From assembly GCA_963741845.1 (NCBI GenBank), contig CAVUJV010000024.1:611351-675350 (forward strand): a stretch of DNA of 64,000 nt, read 5' to 3'. The stretch is from Roseiarcus sp963741845. GTDB lineage: Bacteria; Pseudomonadota; Alphaproteobacteria; Rhizobiales; Beijerinckiaceae. A program made the position numbers and the translations under genes. Every line of letters begins with the position of its first letter. Positions within the stretch are counted from its first letter, which is position 1. This document shows, in pieces, positions 45,049 through 53,055 of this stretch. The notes under the pieces were generated by a model. The model had not been told where the DNA came from, did not search any database, and worked only from the letters and a program-made list of their open reading frames with translations.

Positions 45049-45966
45049 ATGCTCACCCTGCGGCAGATCGAGGTCATCCGCGCTGTCATGGTCGCGGGCA
45101 CGCTCGCGGGAGCGGCGCGGCTCCTGAACGTGGCCGCTCCGGGACTGAGCCGCCTCATGAAATACACCGAGGACAGTTTGGGGACAAAGCTCTTCATTCG
45201 CCTTGGCGGCCGTTACGTGCCCGCGCCCGAGGCGCGAGCCATTTTCTCTCAGATCAACGAGGTTCATCGCAACCTCGAAAACCTCAAATTCGCGGTCGAC
45301 GCGCTCGCGCGGGGCGAAGGCGGAGAACTCAAGGTCGCCGCCACGCCGAGCATCGGGAATGTGATGGTTCCGCGCGCGGTGGCGGACGTTCGCCGGAAAT
45401 ACACGGACCTCCTGATCGAACTCGACATCCTGAAGATCGAGGACGCGATCGACTATCTTCTGCTCGGGCGCGGCGAGGCGGTCGCAATCAGCTATCGCCT
45501 CGAACACCCGGCGATCAATTTCGAGCCGCTGGCGTCGGGGCAGCTTTTCTGCATCGTTGCCGACGCCCACCCGCTCGCGTCGCGCCAGCGCCTGTCGACG
45601 AAGGAAATCGCCACCTATCCTCTGATCGGCATCGAACCGAAAGACCCCTATGGCCAGATCGTCGTCCGGCTGTTCGAGCGTTCGGGCGTCAAATACCGCA
45701 TTCCGATCAAGGCGCGCTTCGGGACGACGGTCTGCGCGCTCGTCCGCCAGAACCTCGGCATCGCGGTGATTGACGAATTCACCCTTGCCGACCGCAACGC
45801 CGAGGGCATTCGCATGATTCCGATCGAGGAAAAGACCACCTTCCAGACCTACGTCGCCTATCGAAACGACACAACGCTGTCCGGCGTCGCGGCGTTTTTC
45901 ATCTCCGCGTTGCGCCGGCAGATGGAGCGCGCCCATCGGGCGACGGCGAGAAACGTGGCGCGCTGA
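45049..45966 (+). CDS. LysR-family regulator, probable regulator of the shikimate/quinate genes
   Basis: The 305-aa protein has the N-terminal winged HTH (MLTLRQIEVIRAVMVAGTLAGAARLLN, LSRLMKYTEDSLGTKLF) and the two-lobe effector domain starting at about residue 95 (GELKVAATPSIGNVMVPRAV). ATG 45049 follows GGGGAGGG. It is divergent from quiC with 179 bp between starts, the classic LysR-target arrangement; the effector is probably shikimate, dehydroshikimate or protocatechuate (inference). Confidence 0.88.
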   Translation: MLTLRQIEVIRAVMVAGTLAGAARLLNVAAPGLSRLMKYTEDSLGTKLFIRLGGRYVPAPEARAIFSQINEVHRNLENLKFAVDALARGEGGELKVAATPSIGNVMVPRAVADVRRKYTDLLIELDILKIEDAIDYLLLGRGEAVAISYRLEHPAINFEPLASGQLFCIVADAHPLASRQRLSTKEIATYPLIGIEPKDPYGQIVVRLFERSGVKYRIPIKARFGTTVCALVRQNLGIAVIDEFTLADRNAEGIRMIPIEEKTTFQTYVAYRNDTTLSGVAAFFISALRRQMERAHRATARNVAR

Positions 45967-46245
45967 AGCCGCGTTCGGTCAGCGAAAACAGTCCTCCGGC
46001 ATTCTGCCGACCGAAGTCTCGGGTCCGGGCCGAAAATCCATCCGCGCGAGGACGTCGCGCTGGCGCTCACATGAACACAACGGCCGATTTCGGCGCGCAT
46101 GCCTTCGGCTTCGTGTTCGATTGGACGCCGAGGCTGCGGTCGCCGCGCCAACGCCTGTTGACGTTCACTTCGACCCGCGTTGGGCCGTTTCCCATGCGGT
46201 CCGCGGGCGCTTATGGTATTGTACGACCAACGGAGGGATAGTGAG

Positions 46246-46470
46246 ATGCAGAGGATCCTGGTGGCGATCGGGCTCGCTGGGTTGCTGCTGGCAGGGGCTC
46301 TCAATCCCGCGTCGGCCGCGCCCATTGTGCCTCTTTCCAAGAGCGTGATCAGCAAGCTCGGCGAAAATATCACCGACGTGCGATGGCGCCAGTGCCGGCG
46401 AGACCGGTGGGGGCGCATGCACTGTCGCTGGTGCTGGCGTGACCGTTGGGGCCGGGTGTCGTGTCGCTGA
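46246..46470 (+). CDS. Small secreted Cys/Trp/Arg-rich protein
   Basis: The product is 74 aa. ATG 46246 lies 7 bp after GGAGGG. A clear signal peptide (ILVAIGLAGLLLAGALNPASA, cut before APIVPL) precedes about 50 mature residues that end in a tandem motif: CRRDRWGRMHCR, then CWRDRWGRVSCR. Five Cys, four Trp and many Arg occur in the last 30 residues, which is unlike any enzyme. It could be a periplasmic redox, metal or envelope-binding peptide; I do not recognise a family name. It stands alone between the LysR gene and the acyl-CoA ligase gene. Confidence 0.7.
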   Translation: MQRILVAIGLAGLLLAGALNPASAAPIVPLSKSVISKLGENITDVRWRQCRRDRWGRMHCRWCWRDRWGRVSCR

Positions 46471-46733
46471 CGCCAGCAAAGAAAGGGACGGTTGCGGGCG
46501 ACACGCCGAGGGCGTCGGCGTTGAGGCGGCTCTGCGAAGGGACGTTCGGCGTCGGGGGCTTGATCGCGCCGCCGCCTTTGCACATTTGACAGAATAGGGA
46601 GGCCGAGCCCCGAGGGCTCGCGAGAGAAGAGCATAGGCCGGGCGCGATTCCGTCCTCCGCGGTCTTTCGATGGCCTCCGAGGGCCGCCCCGCCCGCAAGG
46701 ACATATCGCGCGCTTCAGGGCAGCGAGGAAGAG

Positions 46734-48432
46734 ATGGAACGGATCTGGCTGAAGTCCTACCCCCCGGGCGTGCCGGCCGAAATCAGCGCCGACGCTTATG
46801 GGTCGCTCGCGGAGTTCTTCGCCGTGAACGCCGACCGCCACAAAGGGCAGCCCGCGCTCATGAGCCTCGGGCGGACGATGAAATACGGCGAACTCGACCA
46901 TCTGTCGCGCGACTTCGCCGGTTACCTGATGAAAGTCGCGGGCCTCAAGCCCGGCGCGCGCGTCGCATTGATGATGCCAAACCTGCTGCAATATCCGGTG
47001 GCGCTTTTCGGAATTCTGCGGGCGGGCCTCATCGTCGTCAATTGCAACCCGCTCTATTCGCCCCGCGAGCTTCACCACCAGCTTGTGGACTCGGGCGCCG
47101 AGGCAATCGTCGTCGTCGAGAATTTTGCCCAGACGCTGCAAAAGGCGATCGAGGGAACCTCGGTCCGGCATGTCGTCGTGACGGGCGTCGGCGACCTTCT
47201 GGGCGGCGCCAAGGGGGCGCTGGTCAATCTGGCCGTGCGTTACGTTCGGCGGGCCGTGCCGGCCTGGCGGCTGCCGCAGGCGGTTCGTTTCAGGCGGGCG
47301 CTCGCGCTTGGGCGCCGTCAGGCGCCGGAACTGCCCGAGATCGCGCCGACCGACATCGCCTTCCTGCAATATACCGGCGGCACGACCGGCGTCGCCAAGG
47401 GCGCCATGCTCACCCATCGCAACATGCTGGCGAATCTGGCCCAGACCCACGCCTGGATCGAATCCTCGCTCAGTTCGTCGGAGATCTTCGTCACCGCGCT
47501 GCCGCTCTATCATGTGTTCGCTCTGACGGTGAACTGCTTCGTGCCGGTGATGATCGGGGCGAACAATCTGCTGATCGCCGATCCCCGCGACATTCGCGGT
47601 TTCGTCAGGAGCCTCCAGGGCGTCCGCTTCACGGCGCTCACTGGCGTGAACACGCTGTTCAATGCGCTCCTCAGCAACCCCGATTTCCTGCGGCTCGACT
47701 TCTCGAGCCTGCGCCTGGCGGTCGCGGGCGGCATGGCCTTGCAGCGCGCGGTGGCGGAACGGTGGATGTCGGTCACCGGCAAGCCGCTGATCGAAGGCTA
47801 TGGCCTCACCGAGACCTCGCCGATCGTGGCGACCAACCCGCTCACCGTTACGGAATTCACCGGGTCGATCGGCCTGCCGATTCCATCCACCGACATCGCC
47901 ATCCGCGACGCCGCGGGCGAGGATGTTCCCATCGGCGAGCCTGGCGAGCTCTGCGTCAAGGGCCCGCAGGTCATGGCCGGCTATTGGAACAGGCCGGACG
48001 AGACGGCCAAGGTCATGACGGCGGACGGCTATCTTCGCACCGGCGATATCGCGCGGATCGACGAGAAGGGCTTCCTCTATATCGTCGATCGTCAGAAGGA
48101 CATGATCATCGTCTCGGGCTTCAACGTCTATCCGAACGAGATCGAGGACGTGGTGATGAACCATCCCGGCGTCCATGAGGTCGGGGCTGTCGGCGTTCCG
48201 GACGAGAAATCGGGTGAAGCGGTCAAGATCGTCGTGGTGCGCAAGGACCCGTCGCTAACCGACAAGGATCTGATCGCGCACTGCCGGGAGTCAGCTCACC
48301 GGCTACAAGACTCCGCGCCATGTCGAATTCCGCGAGACCTTGCCCCGCACGCCGATCGGCAAAATCCTGCGCCGGGAATTGCGCGAGGCTCCCGCGCCCG
48401 CCGGGAAGGCGTCCGACGAATCCGCGCCATGA
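46734..48432 (+). pseudogene. fadD: Long-chain acyl-CoA ligase (FadD-like), 1-nt frame disruption near the C-terminus
   Basis: An AMP-forming ligase activating fatty acids to acyl-CoA. Motifs: the P-loop YTGGTTGVAKGAML, the adenylate site IEGYGLTETSP, YLRTGDIARIDEKGFL and the hinge DRQKDMIIVSGFNVYPNEIE. The frame fails at 48291: one extra T between GAG and CAG; from 48292 the +1 frame gives the normal ending LTGYKTPRHVEFRETLP-R-TPIGKILRREL, with the catalytic Lys of the A10 motif, to TGA 48430-48432. Corrected length is 565 aa. As sequenced the protein would lack that Lys and run on out of frame. Confidence 0.9.
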
Positions 48433-48458
48433 TAGCCGCCGCGGTTCGGCGGCCTTTG

Positions 48459-48782
48459 TCATGGATCGCGGCTCGATCGTCCGATCGTGGGCGCAGGCGG
48501 CCGCGAGAGCAGGAAGAGCAGCGCGCTGAGCAGGGTCAGCGCGACGAAGGCCGGAGCCAGAAGCGCCCGCACCAGAATGTCGTTCCAGACCCAGGCGCCG
48601 ACGCGGGAGTCGACAAAGGCCTGCATATGGCTGAGCAAGGCCGGGGAAATCCGGTAGAGCGCCGATCCGGTCGACATCGGCTCCCAGGTTCCGCCCGCAA
48701 TCCAGCGCGCGCCGTCGACAACCGCAGCCGCGAAGGCTCCGGCAAAAGCAATAAGGCCAATGAAGCGCAGGAAAAACCGCAT
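48459..48782 (-). CDS. Small inner-membrane protein of unknown function
   Basis: The product is 107 aa. There is a membrane segment at residues about 4-24 (FLRFIGLIAFAGAFAAAVVDG) and another near the C-terminus (LLAPAFVALTLLSALLFLL), with an amphipathic middle (SPALLSHMQAFVDSRVGAWVWNDI). The conserved look (W-I-A-G-G-T-W) is of a small Rhizobiales membrane family of unknown role. It is convergent with the acyl-CoA ligase (26 bp between stops). Confidence 0.75.
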   Translation of the reverse strand: MRFFLRFIGLIAFAGAFAAAVVDGARWIAGGTWEPMSTGSALYRISPALLSHMQAFVDSRVGAWVWNDILVRALLAPAFVALTLLSALLFLLSRPPAPTIGRSSRDP

Positions 48783-48983
48783 CGTTGTTGCGCTACTTCG
48801 ATTTCGACGATCTCTAGCGCGACGCCGCCCCGCCTGTCCACGGCGGTCCGTTCAGCGCGGCGCGCCGCCGCCGGCGCGAAGCGCAATTCGGACGCGGAAT
48901 GTCTCCGGACGCGCGAGCATAGCTTGCGCCGGCCGCTGGCGCGATGTATCGGGCGCATCTCGCGTCCAACGATAGGGCGCGTC

Positions 48984-49073
48984 GGAGGGGTGGCCGAGCG
49001 GTCGAAGGCGCACGCCTGGAAAGTGTGTATACGGGAAACCGTATCGCGGGTTCGAATCCCGCCCCCTCCGCCA
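48984..49073 (+). tRNA. tRNA-Ser (anticodon GGA)
   Basis: The class II fold is read directly. Acceptor GGAGGGG pairs with CCCCTCC, D-loop has GCCGAGCGGTCGAAGGC, anticodon stem CACGC/GTGTG encloses CTGGAAA (anticodon GGA). The long variable arm is TATACGGGAAACCGTATC, T-loop is GTTCGAATCC. The CCA end is encoded (49071-49073). Length 90 nt. Confidence 0.96.
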
Positions 49074-49241
49074 CGACATTTTCCTTCCGGCGAAGGCGCG
49101 ATCGATGGCCCCGCAATGGCCGAAAGATGGCTGCCTCGGGTCGCGACAGACCGCGGCTTTGGCGATTTCCGCCTGACGAAGATCAGGTATCTCCCGAAAA
49201 GTCTGACAATCAGAAGAACGTTCCTTCTCGTTTTCGACATA

Positions 49242-49307
49242 TCGTGAATGGGCCAGCTCGGCGCGCGTTACTTCTTCTGTTTCTCGCCATTTCGTGAATG
49301 GGCCAGC
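49242..49307. repeat. 16-bp direct repeat TCGTGAATGGGCCAGC, copies 50 bp apart
   Basis: Identical 16-mers at 49242-49257 and 49292-49307 share flanking similarity (preceded by A/T-T, followed by T/C-CGG). They may be a partial tandem duplication with a 50-bp unit. No third copy is visible nearby. Confidence 0.7.
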
Positions 49308-49456
49308 CGGGGCGTCCACCCAAAAGGGGGTGCGCCGAAACGCGAACGCTTCCTGCCCGGCCACAATTGCCAAGCCGCAACCTTCGCCGGCTGCCTCCTC
49401 CTCGAACAGCCGATCGAGAGGCAGCGCTCGTTCGTGACCGCAACGGAACAAAAAAA

Positions 49457-49475
49457 GCCCCGCATGAAGCGGGGC
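49457..49475 (-). terminator. Intrinsic terminator on the minus strand
   Basis: On the minus strand: GCCCCGC-TTCAT-GCGGGGC followed by TTTTTTGTTCC, a textbook Rho-independent terminator. No gene lies directly upstream on that strand; the nearest is tRNA-Ser(TGA), 625 bp away. Confidence 0.8.
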
Positions 49476-49625
49476 ATCAAAGGAGGTCGCCGCAATAAGT
49501 ACGCCGAGGATCCCCGCGGATCAGTGACGTGGATCACAGCGCCGGACTCGCCTCAAATCTGGCCTGTCGCACGCCAGGGAAGCGGAGGCGCCAGGACATG
49601 GTTTCCCTATTCGTCCAGAGGATGA

Positions 49626-49651
49626 GGCGCCGCGGATTTCTCCGCGGCGCC
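49626..49651. repeat. Perfect 11-bp inverted repeat with a 4-nt loop
   Basis: GGCGCCGCGGA-TTTC-TCCGCGGCGCC. Very stable hairpin on either strand, no T-run on either side, so not a classic terminator. Possibly part of an RNA element. Confidence 0.6.
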
Positions 49652-49908
49652 ATGTTCCGAAGCTTCGGCCCCCTATTCCCCAATAGGCTTACCCCTCTCC
49701 CCAGAGGGCGCGCCAAAGCTCCGGCGCCGCCAATCTGACCCTTTGGTCAACGTCGGGTCAAGGATTCGGTCTTGCCTGTCCGCGCGTAGCGCCTCCCCAT
49801 ATCTGAGGGATCGCCGCCGGGGTCTGACGGGCATAATGGATTGTGACGCGCCAGATCTCCCCTAGATGGCGCGAATGCCCGAGCCGGTTTCCCCGCCGGC
49901 AGGATATG

Positions 49909-49946
49909 CCCCGCGCCGGCATTGCCTTCCGCCGGCGCGGGGTTTT
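49909..49946 (+). terminator. Intrinsic terminator on the plus strand
   Basis: CCCCGCGCCGGC (49909-49920) and GCCGGCGCGGGG (49931-49942) form a 12-bp stem with a 10-nt loop, followed by TTTTCATTTG. The transcript it ends is not a recognisable gene; a small RNA starting within about 49650-49850 is a possibility. Confidence 0.75.
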
Positions 49947-50099
49947 CATTTGAAATGCGAGCGCTCGCAGCCCTCCCCGACAGCGGCAAGGAATGCACAG
50001 CACGGCCTATTTGGCGGCGCGAATATTCCGTGAGGCGTGGACAGGCGGGAGTGCGTCGAAGGCGCGCCGGAATCGAATAATTTGCGGCCCTGGCGCAGA

Positions 50100-50189
50100 T
50101 GGCGGAAGGGGTGAGATTCGAACTCACGGTGGGGTTGCCCCCACGGCGGTTTTCAAGACCGCTGCCTTAAACCACTCGGCCACCCTTCC
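50100..50189 (-). tRNA. tRNA-Ser (anticodon TGA)
   Basis: Read on the minus strand: acceptor GGAAGGG pairs with CCCTTCC, D-arm GGCCGAGTGGTTTAAGGC, anticodon stem GCGGT/ACCGC around CTTGAAA (anticodon TGA). The variable arm is GTGGGGGCAACCCCAC, T-arm GTTCGAATC, encoded CCA at 50100-50102. Length 90 nt. Confidence 0.96.
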
Positions 50190-50831
50190 TTTGACAATCT
50201 CTTCAATATCTTAACGCCACTCAGGCAGCATCGGACCGCCGGGACTGTGTCTCGTGTCCAGCCCTCGGCCCTCTGTGCCTCAGCCGGCGCAAGGAAGGCA
50301 AGGCCTATCTCGGTCGTCCTCCCGGCTGGCATGGCTGAGAAGCCGCTCTGCCAGGTGAGCGAACCCTGCGCATCGTGAGCTCATGCGCAATCTCGACCGT
50401 GAGCGCTTGATGCGGGCAATGGTCGGCCGCGTCGCCTCCGCCGAGACCGCCGCCCGCGGCACGACCGGAAGCTTCGCCCGTTTCGCAGCGTCGAGCTCCG
50501 ATCCGATCGACGAGTAGGGGCCCCTGGGCCGGACAGGTGGCGCGGTTTAGAGCCGATTCCGGCGCTTCGACGATTGAGCGAAATCAATGCGCGCGCGGAG
50601 CGGGATGCGATGGTGGCAACGTCGGAGGGCTGCTTATCCTGCGTTGAAGATCACACTGTTTCGCGTCGGGGGTAAAGGGGTCGGCGCGCTGAGTTCGTCG
50701 AAAAGGACTGGACCAGGTGCATGGAAGGGCAAGCCGCCGGCGCCGCCCTTTTCAATGCTCGCGGCCCTTTTGGCCTTTGCGATCGCCTTCGCGCAAGACG
50801 TGCATTGTTCGCCCATGGAAGATCTTAGCTC
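50190..50831. other. Gene-free stretch between tRNA-Ser(TGA) and the gas-vesicle regulator
   Basis: About 640 bp without a convincing gene. A frame at 50587-50853 exists but is Arg-rich and overlaps the regulator start, so it is rejected. No integrase, IS end or tRNA-fragment repeat is visible. Likely the promoter region of the regulator. Confidence 0.4.
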
Positions 50832-52211
50832 ATGGCAAATCCAAAAGTTTTAGTCGTAGATGATGATCGCGATATGCGGTGGGCGGTCAGGAATGTACTT
50901 TCAGACGTCGGGTTTGAAGTTGAGGAAAGCGATGGCGGGGGCGCGGCTCTTGAACAAGCGGCTCATGACCCGCCCGCGGTTGTGCTGCTGGATATGTACA
51001 TGCCCGGCCTCAGCGGCGATGTTGTTCTGCGGAGTTTGAAACGCCTCGACCCTCGTCTGCCGATCATCGTTGTCACGGCTCACGGCACCATTCCGGCCGC
51101 AATCAGCGCGATCCGGGATGGGGCTTTCGAATATGTCACGAAGCCTTTCCGGAACGAATATCTCGTAGAAACCGTGCGGCGGGCGGTCGCGAGCGCCGCG
51201 CAACCCGCGATCGGCGAGGGCGTCGGCGCCGCATTGGCCGCGACGATGGGCCAAGGCCCCGCCATTCAAGCCCTGATTGCCGACGTCAAAGCCGTCGTCT
51301 CGACAGGGTATTCTGTCGTTATCGGCGGTGAGACCGGCTCCGGCAAGGAGGTCGTCGCCCGCTGCCTGCATGAGTATGGCCCGCGCGCCAAACAGCCGCT
51401 TGTGGTTGTCGATTGCGGCGCGATCTCCGAAACCCTGACCGGAAGCGAATTCTTCGGTCACGAAAAGGGGGCGTTCACCGGGGCGAGCGAGCGGCATCGC
51501 GGCTACATCGAGGAGGCAGCCAGCGGTGGGACGATCTTTCTCGACGAGGTTGGAAATCTTTCTTCGACCGGACAGAAGGCGCTCCTCCGAACGCTCGAGA
51601 ATCGCACGCTCCGCAGAGTGGGCGGCAAGGAGCTGATCAAACTCGACATGCGGGTGATCGCCGCCAGCAACGAGGATCTCGAGTCGGATGCGAAGGCGGA
51701 CCGTTTTCGCCAGGATCTTTATTTCCGGTTGGCGGAATATGTCATCACGGTCCCGCCTTTGCGCGCGAGGTCCGAGGACGTGGCGTATCTGGCGCAGCGC
51801 TTCCTGAAACAAGCGCGCGACGTTCTGAATCGGCCGCCCGTGGAAATCGACTCCGGGGGCCTCGATTTGCTTTTCGCCTATAAGTGGCCCGGCAACGTGC
51901 GAGAACTGCGCGCGGTGATGCGGCGCGCCGCACTGAACAGCTCGGATAGGATCACCGCCCGCGATTTGGCCGGCTGCCTGAACCGCCAGTCCGCGCCGCC
52001 TGTTTCGACGGCATTCATTGGGTACGCGCCGTTGCAACAGCGCGTCAGGGATCGGATTCACGCGCTCGAAAGCGACGCTATAGTGACTGCGCTGAAGGAC
52101 GCGATGGGCAACAAGGCCCAGGCGGCTCGCCTCTTGGGAATCGATTACAAGACCTTTCGCACCAAGCTGAAAACGCTGGAAGCCACGCACGAGGCGCCAG
52201 CGCATGGCTGA
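50832..52211 (+). CDS. NtrC-family response regulator of the gas-vesicle locus
   Basis: The 459-aa protein has a receiver domain (residues 1-120, acidic pocket VVDDDRD, phospho-acceptor Asp54 in LLDMYMPG, and KPFRNEY). The sigma-54 AAA+ domain has Walker A GGETGSGKE, intact GAFTGA, Walker B TIFLDEVG and KWPGNVRELR. The Fis HTH is KAQAARLLGIDYKTFRTKL. It is the only sigma-54 activator in the locus, and a -24/-12 promoter precedes gvpA, so it is the probable gvp activator. A PAS kinase lies two genes downstream. GGAAGA lies upstream of the ATG. Its end overlaps the following gvp gene. Confidence 0.9.
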   Translation: MANPKVLVVDDDRDMRWAVRNVLSDVGFEVEESDGGGAALEQAAHDPPAVVLLDMYMPGLSGDVVLRSLKRLDPRLPIIVVTAHGTIPAAISAIRDGAFEYVTKPFRNEYLVETVRRAVASAAQPAIGEGVGAALAATMGQGPAIQALIADVKAVVSTGYSVVIGGETGSGKEVVARCLHEYGPRAKQPLVVVDCGAISETLTGSEFFGHEKGAFTGASERHRGYIEEAASGGTIFLDEVGNLSSTGQKALLRTLENRTLRRVGGKELIKLDMRVIAASNEDLESDAKADRFRQDLYFRLAEYVITVPPLRARSEDVAYLAQRFLKQARDVLNRPPVEIDSGGLDLLFAYKWPGNVRELRAVMRRAALNSSDRITARDLAGCLNRQSAPPVSTAFIGYAPLQQRVRDRIHALESDAIVTALKDAMGNKAQAARLLGIDYKTFRTKLKTLEATHEAPAHG

Positions 52212-53045
52212 GACACAATCGCCCCCGCGGCCCGGCGCAGTCGAAAATTCCTGCGCTTTGGACAAGGACAGCGCAATTTGCCTGTACGCTTTCGCGCGAA
52301 GTCGGCATGCTCCGGAATTCCCGGCAGCGGACGATTGAGGAGCGGCTTCAGCTCCTTAGTGTGGGGTCGGTCGCTCGCATTGGTCGCGATTGTCCCGATT
52401 GGTGAATATTGCGGCGTCGACGGTGAGCGGAATCTTGCCGACGCCGCCTGGCTTGCGCCGCGGGTCCGCAGACATGCCGAACTCGTCAACTGGACGATGC
52501 CGTGGTCGCCTGTCTTTCCCGTCCCCTTCGGCACCCTTTACAAATCCTTCGATAGTCTGACCGCTTTCATGAGACTGCATGAGGAAGCCATCGCCGCCTT
52601 CCTCGACGGCGTCGCAGACAAAGAGGAATGGGAATTGCGGGCCGGAGCCAAGTTCGACGACCCGGAGCTTCTGGATCGACTCGCTTGCGAGGCCTGGCCT
52701 GACTGGCTGGCCTTGTCAAAAGGCGTGCGATACATGCGCGCTTGCCGAGATCGCGAAGCGTTGTTGGCGTTTGGCCGGGCGAGCGCCGCGGCGTTGGTTC
52801 GCGACTATCTCGCAGAAATTCAGCCTCTGACGGCCGCCGTTCGCGAACTTCCCGCCGGACGGCAGTCGGACCCGAAAGCAGGCGAGCCGATCGCTCGCTT
52901 TGCTCTGCTTGTCGACAAGACGAACGTGCGCCAATTGCGCGAACACGTTCGCACGAAAGGCGCTTCGGCCGAGCACATCGAGATCGCTTTGTCCGGGCCC
53001 TGGCCTCCGTTCAGCTTCCGACCGGATCTGACTTTGCGGAATTAG
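52204..53045 (+). pseudogene. GvpF/GvpL-family gas-vesicle protein, 1-nt frame disruption
   Basis: ATG 52204 overlaps the regulator stop. The first frame gives the family's opening (AICLYAFARSRHAPEFPAADD) and hits a stop near 52338. The -1 frame carries on with the GvpF/L core (LALVAIVPIGEYCG, AWLAPRVRRHAELVN, FPVPFGTLYKSFDSLTAFM) and the typical C-terminus (EIALSGPWPPFSFRPDL). Corrected length is 280 aa. GvpF/L proteins act in vesicle nucleation and bind GvpA. A second paralogue is at 58273. Confidence 0.82.
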
Positions 53046-53055
53046 GCGGGATCGA

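Larger units (their letters stand above)
49074..50099. other. Gene-free stretch between two tRNA-Ser genes, rich in hairpins and terminators
   Basis: No protein gene with normal codon use was found over 1 kb. The stretch contains a 16-bp direct repeat, a minus-strand intrinsic terminator, an 11-bp perfect hairpin and a plus-strand intrinsic terminator (listed separately). Two terminators in opposite directions imply at least two short untranslated transcripts or remnants. Confidence 0.5.

Noticed and set aside
49268..49537. 89-aa minus-strand ORF over the 49.4-kb terminator
   Set aside because: It runs straight through a strong intrinsic terminator and has no coding character.
50770..50790. 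TTGGCC...TTTGCG as a -24/-12 promoter for the NtrC-type gene
   Set aside because: Spacing between the GG and GC doublets is wrong for sigma-54.
50587..50853. 88-aa ORF before the NtrC-type gene
   Set aside because: Arg-rich, no family, overlaps the regulator start in another frame.
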